Source: Actinomadura macra NBRC 14102
GTDB lineage: Bacteria > Actinomycetota > Actinomycetes > Streptosporangiales > Streptosporangiaceae
Assembly (NCBI RefSeq): GCF_001552215.1
Contig: NZ_BCQT01000020.1
Span: forward strand, 62,001 to 126,000
Length of the DNA stretch: 64,000 nucleotides
Direction of reading: 5' to 3'
Part shown: positions 45,626 to 53,819 of the stretch, in pieces
How positions within the stretch are numbered: position 1 is the stretch's first letter
Layout of the letters: every line of letters starts with the position of its first letter
The notes under the pieces: generated by a model
What the model saw: the letters and a program-made list of their open reading frames with translations, nothing else
Databases searched by the model: none
Told to the model about the DNA's origin: nothing
Made by a program: the position numbers and the translations under genes

Positions 45626-45955
45626 TCAGGCGACCTTGATGGAGTGGGGGCCGACGCTGACGGTGATGTCGACGTGTCCGCCGAGTGCGGTGGCGTAGGC
45701 GCGGAGTGTCTCCAGTTCCATGGCTTCAAGGTCGCCGTTCTCGATCTGGGAGACGCGGGACTGGGAGACGCCGAGGATCTGGGCGACCTCGGCTTGTGTC
45801 TTGCCGATGGCCATGCGAAGTTCCTTGAGGTGGTGGCCGGCGACATAGGCGTCCAGTTCAGCACGGGCTTGGGCCTGCCGCTGGGGGTCGGCCAGTTCGG
45901 GGTTGCGGCGGTGAGCTTCGGCCTTGATGTCCTGCCACCGGCGTCCGGTGCTCAT
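45626..45955 (-). CDS. Xre-family antitoxin (HigA-like)
   Basis: A 109-aa protein. The helix-turn-helix covers about residues 45-95: LRMAIGKTQAEVAQILGVSQ then SRVSQIENGDLEAME. The C-terminus ends in beta strands (HVDITVSVGPHSIKVA) as in HigA-type antitoxins. The ATG at 45955 overlaps the toxin stop (ATGA), so the pair is one transcript with the toxin first. It should bind the toxin and repress the operon at the palindrome 46325-46352. Confidence 0.88.
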   Translation of the reverse strand: MSTGRRWQDIKAEAHRRNPELADPQRQAQARAELDAYVAGHHLKELRMAIGKTQAEVAQILGVSQSRVSQIENGDLEAMELETLRAYATALGGHVDITVSVGPHSIKVA

Positions 45956-46326
45956 CGTCCGGCCTCCTTGTCTTTTGCGGCCCGGTAATCGGCGTAGCGG
46001 GCTTCGGCCAGTGGGATGGCCTGGTCGTACCACCGGGACCACTGCCCGGCTTTGTCTCCGGCCACAAGGAAGATCGCGGCGCGGTCAGGATCGAAGACGA
46101 ACAGCATGCGGATCTCGGACCTCCCGCTGCTGCCGGGCCGCAACTCCTTGAGGTTGCGCAGCTCGCTGTGTTCCAGGGTGTCGACGAGCGGCCGTCCCAG
46201 CGTTGGCCCTACGGCGGCCAGCCTGTCGATGGCCTGTTCGATCAAGGCTGCGGTGTCCACATCGGACTCGCAGAGCTTGAGGAACCAGCTCTCGACCGGG
46301 GAGGATGACGTCCCAGGGCACGCCAT
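45952..46326 (-). CDS. RelE/HigB-type toxin (Gp49-like)
   Basis: A 124-aa toxin-like protein: ELRNLKELRPGSSGRSEIRM then LFVFDPDRAAIFLVAGDKAG and a C-terminal helix pair (AEARYADYRAAK). These are features of the phage-derived Gp49-like/HigB ribosome-dependent mRNA interferases. I choose ATG 46326 because a palindrome likely to be the operator overlaps it; the longer frame to 46398 would run through that operator. It is followed by its antitoxin with a 4-base overlap. Confidence 0.85.
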   Translation of the reverse strand: MACPGTSSSPVESWFLKLCESDVDTAALIEQAIDRLAAVGPTLGRPLVDTLEHSELRNLKELRPGSSGRSEIRMLFVFDPDRAAIFLVAGDKAGQWSRWYDQAIPLAEARYADYRAAKDKEAGR

Positions 46327-46352
46327 CAATATAACCTGTAGCTCATATTGAT
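46325..46352. promoter_or_regulatory. Palindromic operator at the toxin start
   Basis: ATCAATAT (46325-46332) and ATATTGAT (46345-46352) are perfect inverted repeats with a 12-base spacer, in locally AT-rich DNA overlapping the toxin start codon. This is the typical position for autoregulation by the antitoxin. Confidence 0.65.
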
Positions 46353-46396
46353 GGTCGACCGTCCGCCTCTGAAGGACGTCCGTTGCCGTCAAAGAC

Positions 46397-46428
46397 AACG
46401 CCCCGAGCCAGCTGGCTTCGGGCGTTTT
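46397..46428 (-). terminator. Hairpin just 3' of tRNA-Phe att copy 2
   Basis: AACGCCC (46397-46403) pairs with GGGCGTT (46420-46426), with further inner pairing, and T/A-rich sequence on both sides. On the minus strand it lies about 15 bases after the tRNA-Phe 3' end, so it looks like the original tRNA terminator carried along with the att site. Confidence 0.6.
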
Positions 46429-46441
46429 CGCTGGCGAGAGA

Positions 46442-46484
46442 GGTGGGCAGGGGCGGGGTCGAACCGCGACCTTCCGCTTTTCAG
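46442..46484 (-). repeat. tRNA-Phe 3'-end att copy 2
   Basis: It has the same 3' tRNA-Phe(GAA) segment as 57778-57821, including CTGAAAAGCGGAAGG and CCCCGCCCCTGCCCACC, with one base lost between the variable loop and T-stem (ACCGCGACC instead of ACCGCCGACC on the plus strand). The preceding minus-strand sequence is unrelated to a tRNA 5' half. The homology extends a few bases past the tRNA end (CTCT). Confidence 0.85.
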
Positions 46485-46907
46485 GTCACAACGCCTGAGC
46501 GCTGTACTGACCTGCGAAAACCCAGGTCGTTCACGAGCGAGAAGTCGATAAGCGGATTGTGTTCAACCTCAGGCTAGCGCGCTGCGTCACATGGTTGCTA
46601 CCCAATGCGTACGGCGGTCAAGCCTCGCAGAAGGCTTGCTGCCCCGGTCGCGCGGATTGCCGGCACGTCTTCATGTGTGACTTGAGAACTTGGAGGACGA
46701 GGGTTCTGCAGTCACAGGATCGCCCTTCAGCGGGCAGCCCCTCGGTACGAACCTGACCAGTTCGGAGCTTCCGAGATGAAACCGGTCACGACAGGCACAA
46801 GCAGAACGAAGATCTGTACCCACGCCCCTCCCCTCGGGCGGAGGCGCACCGGCTACTGCCCTGTGGCCGATCGGCAAGCCTCGTTGAAAGGGGTTCGCCA
46901 GCGCGTG
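46485..46907. other. Gap at the left end of the defence island, no gene seen
   Basis: Between att copy 2 and the helicase stop I find only short frames without family features or good start signals. Base composition is a little less GC-rich than the genes around it. Confidence 0.4.
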
Positions 46908-49900
46908 TCACGGGCCTTCGGGAAGCCAACGGCTCAGGCTGGTCCTCGGTACGCTCGCAGCGACGTGCCAGAGATGGTGCTTGGGGTCCCATCTCGCCTG
47001 CACCAGACGCTTGGCCTCGTCTTTCTCCTCGTATGGAACGCGCAGGTAGAGGCGGCCGTCGACCACGTCGCCGGGGGAGATCCCATCTGCCGGTGCTGTC
47101 TTCGCGGATTGATGGGGCGTCGAGGGCCAGGAGCGGGCGGGCCGGTCCATGCGGGCGCGGTCGACGATGCGCCGCACGCGTTCGCAGGACGTCGGGTCGG
47201 TAATCCGCATCATCAGATCGGTCGAGCCGCCATGGGCCAGCAGGTTCAGGGAGCCGTGCCAGAGGACGGTGTCGTCGACGATCAGGACTTTCTCGTGCAT
47301 GCGCTCGCGGGCCTCGATCAGGCAGCCGGCCGATCGCAGTGTCGCGACGAGGTCGGCCTCCTTCGTGCCGGGTTCGTGCTGCCGCGTGTGCACGGTCACA
47401 CGCGCGCCGGCGGCGATGCGCGGTTCGAGACGCCGGAGCCAGTACCTCACCGGGTTCGCGGAGAGGAAGGCGCAGTAGATGTCGATGCTGCGACGGGCGC
47501 GCGCGATGTCCCATTCGACGCCGCGGGAGACCTCGTCAGCGGGGAAGAACGCGGGCCGCGCCAGTTCTTCGGGGTCCAGGCCGCTCAGGTCGGCTGCGTT
47601 GCGCACCGGGACGAGTTCCTCGACCGGGAGCCGCTGGGCGTGCTTCTCGAAGTACCCGAGCATTCGGGCGGCCTCGCTTGCGGGGCTGAGCCTGCGGTGC
47701 ATGAACTCGGTGTTGGCGACCAGGACGAGATGGTCCTGTGCGCGGCTCAGCGCGACGTTCAGCAACCGGCAGGTGGCCGAGGACAGCCCGACACCTTCGT
47801 AGAAGTAGCCGAGCCGGTCGCCGGCTCCCGCGACGGTATCGATCACCACGAGCGGGCGCTGGCTTCCCTGGAAGCGGTGGACGGTGTCCACCACACCGTC
47901 GTAGGTCTCGCCGAAGCGGTGGGTCAAGCTCGTGTTCAGCGCCTTCTTCTGGTTCTTGTAAGGGCAGATGACGGCGAGCCGGTCGGCCGGTCCTTCCCCT
48001 TCAGCGTGCACGGTGTGCTTGCGGGCGGACAGGACCGTGTCGTACTGCAAGCCCCGGATCAGCTCGTGGATCACGGCTTCATGGACGGCGTTGGTGGTGT
48101 GGGCGTTCCTCCTTCCCCGGTCAGGGACCCGGCTGGAGGTGTCGATGAGCACCAGCGGGCCCTCGATCAGGGGTGAGGGCGGCAGCCGCGTCCCCTCCTG
48201 CCGGCCGGTCAGCAGCGGCGCGTCCGGGTAGGCGACTTCGTTCACCACCGTGCAGATCGCCCGGCGCATGCGGTACTGCTCGTTGAGCGCGACCATCCTG
48301 GAGTCGCCGACGCGGGCGCCGCCCTGCGGATCGACGAGCCCGGCGGCGTGGAACGCATCCCGGTCCATCCAAAGTCGCGAGTGCTCGGTGTCCTGGGCCG
48401 GTGCCTTGCGGTTGTTCGAACCGCGTGTGACGGCGGGCAACTGCCGGAAGTCACCGGCCAGCACGACCCGCTTGCGGGTGAGGCTTGCCGTGTACCAGGC
48501 GGACGGCAGGTTCACCATCCCCGCCTCGTCGATAACCAAGACATCGACTTCGTCCAGCAGCCGGCGGGTCTGAACTGCCTTGGACACCGTCGTGCCCAGC
48601 ACCCGACAGCGGCTCCGCACCGTGTCCGCGATCTTCTGGCGTTCCTTTTGCAGGTCGTCGAGTCGCTGCTGAAGCAGGCCGGCGTCCTCCCGCAGCCGCT
48701 CCACCGGAGCCAGCCCCTGTACTCGGGCCAGGATGCTGGGCAAGGCCGAGTCGATGGCGGCCAGTTCGGTTTCGCAACGCTGATGGTCCGCCCGAGCGGC
48801 TCCGAGTCGCTGCGAGCAGGCCTCCCACGTATGGCGATGGTGATACAGCTCGTTGTCGAGGGCATCCAGCTTCGCCTGCTTGCGTTGGGCGAACAGCCCC
48901 GAAGGGCTTCCGATCTGGGCCATCAGCTCCTGGACCCGCGCGATCTGCCCGGCGGCAGCGTTCACTCCCGCCTCGGCATCGAGGACGGATTGGCCGGTGG
49001 CCGCCAGCCGCCGCCCGAGCTCATGGCGCTCGGTGGTGGTGCGCGCCGCCTCCTCGTGGCGGGCGATGCCCCCGCGTACCGCGGTGAGTTCCATCGTGAC
49101 CCGCGTGATCTCGGCGTCCAGCTCGGCGGCCAGCCTGTCGGCGATGCGGCTCCGGTCGATCTGCTCCCCGTACTTCTCGGCGAGCGACGCTACGGCGATG
49201 TCCCCGGCGCGCTGAACCAATCCCGAGTCGAACTCGGGTTCCCGGGCCAGAAGGTCGCACACCCGCAGCAGCGCCTGGTCGACCGCGACGTGCGTGGGCG
49301 CCAGAAAGAGCACGCGCAGGCCCTGCCGGTAGCAGCCCTCGACGATGCTCGCGACCACTTCGGTCTTCCCGGTGCCCGGCGGTCCCCAAACGAAGGTCAG
49401 CTCGCTGCCGAGCGCCTGTTCCACGGCGCGTCGCTGCCGAGTGTTCAGCTGGCGGTTCCGATACCCCGGGACGAATCGTTCCGTGTCGGCGCACCGGCTG
49501 ATCTTCGGCTTGCCCTGACCGACCAGCCACCCCGAGGCGGTGAGATTCATCGTCGATGCGCCGGCACCCAACTGCTCCAGCCGTTCGGTCAGCGCCACGA
49601 GGCCCGCGGTGTCGTCCTCGACCAGTTGCGCGTTCGTCGGCGCGGTACCCAGGTCAGCCTCGGTGGTCACCCGGATCCTCCCGTCCGGTGACCGTGCTGC
49701 TTCGGCGCGTTCCCACGGGCCACGGGACCGAGACGTCCGGATCAGCAGGTCCTTGCCGCCGAAGGCTTCCTTCCACCCCTTGCAGGAGAACAGGTACTCC
49801 CGCTCGGCGCCGGACTGCTGGACGAGTCGACCGTCACGCAGCGACACCTTTTCGGCATTCGTCATGTCGTCGTGCAGGATCGCCGCGATCTCCAACTGCA

Positions 49901-49952
49901 CCGCACGGTGCAAATGAGCTATGGGGTACGGCCCGGCTTGCTTCTCCGCCAT
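46908..49952 (-). CDS. SF1 helicase-PLD nuclease-DUF5710 fusion (Mokosh II-like defence)
   Basis: A 1014-aa protein. Residues 165-760 form an SF1B DNA2/Upf1-like helicase: Walker A VWGPPGTGKTEVV at about 190, a long coiled-coil insertion (about 280-450), Walker B VLVIDEAGMVN at about 475, NEQYRMRR, VDTVHRFQGSQRP and LLNVALSRAQDHL. Residues 800-930 are a phospholipase-D-like nuclease with one HKD motif (MHEKVLIVDD, then WHGSLN), so dimers would be needed for catalysis. Residues 965-1014 match DUF5710 (YLRVPYEEKDEAKRLVQARW). Single-gene helicase-PLD fusions are the layout of Mokosh type II (MkoC) anti-phage systems. It lies alone between att copies, divergent in context from an Xre gene. The extra DUF5710 is unusual. 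Confidence 0.85.
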   Translation of the reverse strand: MAEKQAGPYPIAHLHRAVQLEIAAILHDDMTNAEKVSLRDGRLVQQSGAEREYLFSCKGWKEAFGGKDLLIRTSRSRGPWERAEAARSPDGRIRVTTEADLGTAPTNAQLVEDDTAGLVALTERLEQLGAGASTMNLTASGWLVGQGKPKISRCADTERFVPGYRNRQLNTRQRRAVEQALGSELTFVWGPPGTGKTEVVASIVEGCYRQGLRVLFLAPTHVAVDQALLRVCDLLAREPEFDSGLVQRAGDIAVASLAEKYGEQIDRSRIADRLAAELDAEITRVTMELTAVRGGIARHEEAARTTTERHELGRRLAATGQSVLDAEAGVNAAAGQIARVQELMAQIGSPSGLFAQRKQAKLDALDNELYHHRHTWEACSQRLGAARADHQRCETELAAIDSALPSILARVQGLAPVERLREDAGLLQQRLDDLQKERQKIADTVRSRCRVLGTTVSKAVQTRRLLDEVDVLVIDEAGMVNLPSAWYTASLTRKRVVLAGDFRQLPAVTRGSNNRKAPAQDTEHSRLWMDRDAFHAAGLVDPQGGARVGDSRMVALNEQYRMRRAICTVVNEVAYPDAPLLTGRQEGTRLPPSPLIEGPLVLIDTSSRVPDRGRRNAHTTNAVHEAVIHELIRGLQYDTVLSARKHTVHAEGEGPADRLAVICPYKNQKKALNTSLTHRFGETYDGVVDTVHRFQGSQRPLVVIDTVAGAGDRLGYFYEGVGLSSATCRLLNVALSRAQDHLVLVANTEFMHRRLSPASEAARMLGYFEKHAQRLPVEELVPVRNAADLSGLDPEELARPAFFPADEVSRGVEWDIARARRSIDIYCAFLSANPVRYWLRRLEPRIAAGARVTVHTRQHEPGTKEADLVATLRSAGCLIEARERMHEKVLIVDDTVLWHGSLNLLAHGGSTDLMMRITDPTSCERVRRIVDRARMDRPARSWPSTPHQSAKTAPADGISPGDVVDGRLYLRVPYEEKDEAKRLVQARWDPKHHLWHVAASVPRTSLSRWLPEGP

Positions 49953-50370
49953 CGATTCCTTCCCGAACGCCGTAGAACGTGACGAGCGCGACCGAACCGC
50001 GCTTCGTTTATGGGCCTCGGAGAGGGGCCGCCTGCCCGACCGTGCCCCGCTGTCGCCGCGGCCCGCGGAACGTCATCGGCCTGCGCGAGCCAGCGCTGCC
50101 GTGCTTGCGCATGTGCGTCTCCGGGCGATCGGTAATGGTCAGACCGATATCCGAGAAAGAGGCCAACTGTAGCCGTACATGAGCCTTTGCTCGGTGTCGA
50201 ACGGTTTGAAGTGTGCCAGAAGTGGGGCTGCATGCCGACACCCCTTGACCGTGCGTTCGCTCCAAACCGACAGGGCGATCACCGAATGACCGCGGACGAA
50301 CCTCCCATGGTGGCAGCTACTCAAGGCGACGAGCATCTCAAATGCGCCTAGGCGTCACACAATTCATGAC
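49953..50370. other. Upstream region of the helicase gene
   Basis: A 418-bp non-coding stretch carrying the helicase promoter. An ATCGGT/ACCGAT inverted pair (about 50131-50150) could be a regulatory site. A sequence resembling an IS630 end starts at about 50374 at its right edge. Confidence 0.4.
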
Positions 50371-50586
50371 TTATTGATCAAAAACGCTTTGGGTCCATTC
50401 GTAGAGGAAGAGCTCTTCGATCCTCAGGTCGAAGAGCTTGGCGAGACGGAAGGCGACGGGAAGACTCGGGTCGAACTTCCCTGTCTCGATGGCGTTGATC
50501 GTCTGCCTGGACACGCCCGTACGCTTAGCCAGGTCCGCCTGCGTCCACCCCCGTTCGGCGCGAAGGCCGGTGATGCGGTTCTTCAT
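50371..50586 (-). CDS. Small Xre-family regulator
   Basis: A 71-aa helix-turn-helix protein: MKNRITGLRAERGWTQADLA, KRTGVSRQTINAIETGKFDP and FRLAKLFDLRIEELFLYE. This is the compact Xre type that pairs with DUF2178-like membrane proteins. Its ATG overlaps the membrane-protein stop by 4 bases. The last nine residues (EWTQSVFDQ) come from DNA that matches an IS630 end, so the natural C-terminus may have been replaced. It probably represses its own operon through the palindromes at 51002-51068. Confidence 0.88.
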   Translation of the reverse strand: MKNRITGLRAERGWTQADLAKRTGVSRQTINAIETGKFDPSLPVAFRLAKLFDLRIEELFLYEWTQSVFDQ

Positions 50587-50990
50587 CGGTATCGGATCTT
50601 GCCGACGACGAAGGCGACCATAAAGACGACTCCCATGAGCGCAGGGAGGACGGCGATATCGACGTCGCGGGTGACGAGGCTGGCGGCGTCCGCAACGACA
50701 TAGGCGAATCCGAGGACCCATCCCACGCCGAGGGTGACCGCCAGCGCATCCTGCGTGATCTTCCGTTGCAGCTCATCGAGCGCGCGGAGAAAACGCGTGA
50801 AGGCGACGATCCAGCCGATGCCGACGGCGAGATTGACGGCAACGGCGGCCCAGCTCGCCACCCGCTGTGGTGGATCCCATAGGAGTTGCGGGCCGAACTT
50901 GGCCAGGGCAAGGGTCGCCGCCCAGGCGAGTGTCCATAGCACGAGCCGAGCGCTCGCCTTGATCTCGTTATGCGTTTGCACGGGTGCCAT
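50583..50990 (-). CDS. DUF2178-like four-helix membrane protein
   Basis: A 135-aa inner-membrane protein with four helices (for example VLWTLAWAATLALAKFG, AVNLAVGIGWIVAFTRFL, LAVTLGVGWVLGFAYVVA, LMGVVFMVAFVVGKIRYR). A charged LDELQRKITQDA segment after helix 2 resembles the DExQR motif of DUF2178 proteins that are encoded with Xre regulators. ATG 50990 follows GGGGGATGG; an upstream start at 51014 would run into the operator. Function unknown. Confidence 0.8.
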   Translation of the reverse strand: MAPVQTHNEIKASARLVLWTLAWAATLALAKFGPQLLWDPPQRVASWAAVAVNLAVGIGWIVAFTRFLRALDELQRKITQDALAVTLGVGWVLGFAYVVADAASLVTRDVDIAVLPALMGVVFMVAFVVGKIRYR

Positions 50991-51001
50991 CCCCCGGTGT
51001 G

Positions 51002-51068
51002 GTGTCAAGTACACTTGACACGCTACGAGGCGCCGCGCTCGATGTCAAGTGTGCTTGACATCGAGCGC
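51002..51068. promoter_or_regulatory. Two palindromic operators upstream of the Xre operon
   Basis: Site 1: GTGTCAAGT (51002-51010) and ACTTGACAC (51013-51021). Site 2: 15-bp arms 51035-51049 (GCGCTCGATGTCAAG) and 51054-51068, perfectly complementary. Both contain TGTCAAG-N-CTTGACA, so they look like two binding sites for one dimeric regulator, most likely the small Xre protein. Site 2 ends 5 bp from an IS630 terminal repeat. Confidence 0.7.
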
Positions 51069-51072
51069 CGTC

Positions 51073-52179
51073 TGATCAGAAGCGTCTTGGGTTCACTCGT
51101 CGAGGGCGTAGCGGACGTGCTGGGCTTTGAAGTAGCCGGTGATGACGTGGGGTTGGCGTTGTCGGCGGTGGAAGAACCTTCGGGTTTCGGCGGCGAGTTC
51201 GGCCTGGTTCCTGGCCTGGTGAGTGTGGGGCAGGCTACGTTTGAGGTCGGAGTTGACCAGCTCGTCCGGGTTCAGTTCGGGTGAGTACGAAGGCAGGAAG
51301 TGCAGCTCGATCTCGTCCTTGTGGTCGGCGAGCCAGGCCCGGACGGTCTTGGAGCGGTGGGCCGAGTGCCGGTCGACGATCAGGTGGACCTTCCGGTGGA
51401 AGTGCCCGACGAGCCGGGCGAGGAACCGGCACATGACCTTCGCGTCGAACGACCCGGTGAAGACCATGAAGTGCATCCGGCCGCGGGTGCTGATCGCCGA
51501 CATCGCGTTCACGGAGAACCGGTTCCCGGTGCGACGGACGACCGGAGTCTTTCCTTGCTCACCCCAGGTGCGGCCGGTGACCTGGTCCGAGCAAACCACG
51601 ACCTGGTCGGCGAACAGGGACTTCGGCGTTCTCCGCCTTCGCTCGGGCCCGGATCGCTGGCCAGGTCTCCTCGCGCCACACGCGGACCGCCTCCGGATCC
51701 TGCTCGACCGCCCGCTTGTCCGGACGCTGGAAGGTCAGCCCCCACCGCTTGAGGTACTTGCCCACCCCGGGCTCGGTGAACCGGACCCCGTACAGCTTGA
51801 AGATCAGCTCGCCTATCAGCCCCCGCGTCCACAGCTGACCGGAAAGCCCCAGCCCGGAGGGGGTGTGATCGAGGACGGCCTGCCGCACAGCGGCCTGTTC
51901 GGCCTCCGACAGCGCCTGGTGTTCCCCCGCGCGGCGGCCTCGCGGGCGGGACAGCAGTGCGTCCCGGCCGCCGATCTGCCACTTCGCCCACCAGTTGTCC
52001 ACGGCTTTGAGCGACACCTTGAACAGGGCGGCGACATCTACCCGGTCCCGGCCTTCCACCAGTGCGGACACCGCCAGTAACCGCACAGCCTCCTGCGCAT
52101 CCGGCGACCAGGTCCGCGCATCACCCACCAGCTCACTCACGCACTGCCAACGAACCTGAACCCAAAGCGTTTCGGATCA
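51073..52179 (-). mobile_element. IS630-family insertion sequence
   Basis: A nearly complete element. Imperfect terminal inverted repeats of about 23 bp are seen at 51073-51095 (TGATCAGAAGCGTCTTGGGT) and 52157-52179 (complement of TGATCCGAAACGCTTTGGGT). The transposase lies inside on the minus strand. A third, solo end-like sequence is at about 50374. Confidence 0.8.
51093..52140 (-). pseudogene. IS630 transposase, frameshifted
   Basis: Frame A (52140-51559) holds the N-terminal HTH region, including ALFKVSLKAVDNWWAKW and LWTRGLIGELIFKLYGV. Frame B (from about 51620 down) holds the catalytic core: FADQVVVCSDQVTGRTWGEQ, HLIVDRHSAHRSKTVRAW and SPELNPDELVNSDLKR, providing the D, D and E. The frames meet near 51619, where one extra base sits in a short G/C run. 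It may be a plain mutation or a frameshift site; no slippery A-run is seen. Confidence 0.82.
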
Positions 52180-52600
52180 ATAAATGCGGACCCTTGGTAC
52201 CAGCATGCGCGACCACCGAGCCTTAACGGTCTCGGACACCATCGCCAGCTGAATTACCGGCGTCGACACGACTTTCGGTACCTGTCGGAGTTCAAGGTTG
52301 GAGCGCACTGATCTGCCGATGTGCGAAAGGCTTGGCACGAGCTGCGCGAGCGATCCGATCGGGTTGGTCTATCAGAGTCGACAATTTGGGATTGCAGCCA
52401 GAGGGAAGGTGCTCGCGTGGTGCTAATTGTCCTGCGGTTCCTGAGCCTGGAAATGAGATAGCGGTTATTTGATGCTGTCGAAGCACAGAGTCGCGAGTGT
52501 TATCGAGATCGAGGTCAATGGGCGGCAATGCGGTAGTCGCGAACCCAGGATTAAGAGCGTTTCTCATGTGGGTTGTGGATGGCCTGCGGGATAATGCGGG
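52180..52600. other. Gap between IS elements, no gene seen
   Basis: About 420 bp of lower-GC DNA with no convincing open frame, repeat or RNA. It lies between the IS630 end and a truncated IS5-type element. Confidence 0.4.
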
Positions 52601-52630
52601 ATTGTGTCGTCAGATCTTGCGTGACGGCTG

Positions 52631-52912
52631 GTGCCGGATGAGTTGTGGGAACTGGTGGAGCCGCTTGTGCCGGGGTTCGCGCCTCGGCGGCAGGGTGGCG
52701 GGACGGCCGGGGTGGACGATCGAGCGGTGTTCACCGCGATCGTGTACGTGCTGACCAGCGGGTGCGCCTGGCGGCATCTGCCGGGCGAGTTCGGAGTGAG
52801 CGTGCCGACCGCGCACCGCCGGTTCACCGCCTGGACCAAAGCGGGGCTATGGCCCCGGCTGCACCATGCCGTCCTGGACGAACTCGGTGCCCGCGGGCAG
52901 GTCTTGAAGTGA
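52631..52912 (+). pseudogene. IS5-family transposase OrfA fragment
   Basis: The frame reads PDELWELVEPLVPGF, AVFTAIVYVLTSGCAWRHLP and SVPTAHRRFTAWTKAGLW, the N-terminal half of IS5-type transposases; it ends 6 residues after LDELGARGQVL. The usual SSDLV start is visible upstream in another frame (52605). The 3' part with the DDE core is missing where the IS3 OrfB remnant begins. Confidence 0.8.
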
Positions 52913-53408
52913 TCGGCCATCGCCCAACCGACTACCATTTTCGAATGGCAGTCGATGACCGTTGCCAGGTAAAGAAAGCCATCCCAGGGGGGATGTAGGT
53001 GATGTCGCCGACCAGCTTCATACCGGGCCGGTCGGCGGTGAAGTCCCGGCAGACCAGGTCGGGGATCGCGTTGGGCTCACCCACCTGGGTGGTGACCGGC
53101 CGCCACGACCGCGGCTGCACCGGCTGAAGGCCCAGCTCCCGCATCAGCTGCCGCACCAGCTCCGGCGAGACCTCCTCGCCCGAGCGAGCCAGCACCGCGT
53201 GAATCCGCCGATACCCATAAGTCTCGTGATTGGCCGCGAACACCGCCTCGATCACCGGCTTGAGGCGTTCACGACGTTCGGCAGTCGCCGACATCGGACG
53301 GGTGCGCCACTCGTAAAACCCGGACCGCGACACCCGCAGCCAGATGCACATGTCGACGATCGCGTGGGTGGCCTTCTCCGCGTCGATGAGCTCGTACTTG
53401 GCGCTCAC
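52905..53408 (-). pseudogene. IS3-family OrfB, truncated
   Basis: It starts MSAKYELIDAEKATHAIVDM, continues with the HTH_21 region (HETYGYRRIHAVLARSGEEV) and reaches the first catalytic Asp in LVGDITYIP. A frameshift follows; the next segment (ATVIDCHSKMVVGWAMADHF) is readable in another frame and then stops abruptly at about 52905, joined to the IS5 fragment. The other two catalytic residues are missing. Confidence 0.82.
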
Positions 53409-53704
53409 CGGTGATCCCTCGCGAAGAAGGCCGCGGCTTTTTTCAAGAAGTCGTTCTCTTCGCGGAGTCTGCGGTTCTCCCGCTCGAGCTCAAGTTCCCG
53501 CGCGCTCATCTTCTCGCCGCCGGAGTCTCCGGTCGCCGCGCCACCACCGTGCCGTCTGCGGTAGTCCTTGACCCAGTTGCCGAGCGTGGTGTCGTGAATC
53601 CCAACCTCACGGGCCACATGGGCGATGGGGCGTGGGCCATCCAGGACCATGCGGACGATCTCGTCCTTGTGCTCCTGGGTGAAATACCGCCTCTGTCGTG
53701 CCAA
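53405..53704 (-). CDS. IS3-family OrfA
   Basis: A 99-aa OrfA with an HTH (RRYFTQEHKDEIVRMVLDG, IAHVAREVGIHDTTLGNWVK) and a leucine zipper (RELELERENRRLREENDFLK). I use the TTG at 53704 as in related elements (ARQRRYFTQ start); the frame is open further up. Its stop overlaps the OrfB start. Without OrfB it cannot transpose. Confidence 0.8.
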   Translation of the reverse strand: MARQRRYFTQEHKDEIVRMVLDGPRPIAHVAREVGIHDTTLGNWVKDYRRRHGGGAATGDSGGEKMSARELELERENRRLREENDFLKKAAAFFARDHR

Positions 53705-53819
53705 CGACCTTCCTTCCAGTTCTCCCAACCCTAGTTGGGGACCTGTCCGGAAGGCCCGGGGCACCTCAGCCTGCACCGCTCTGGTGATCATAGTCACGAA
53801 CCTGCAGATCTCCACGGTT

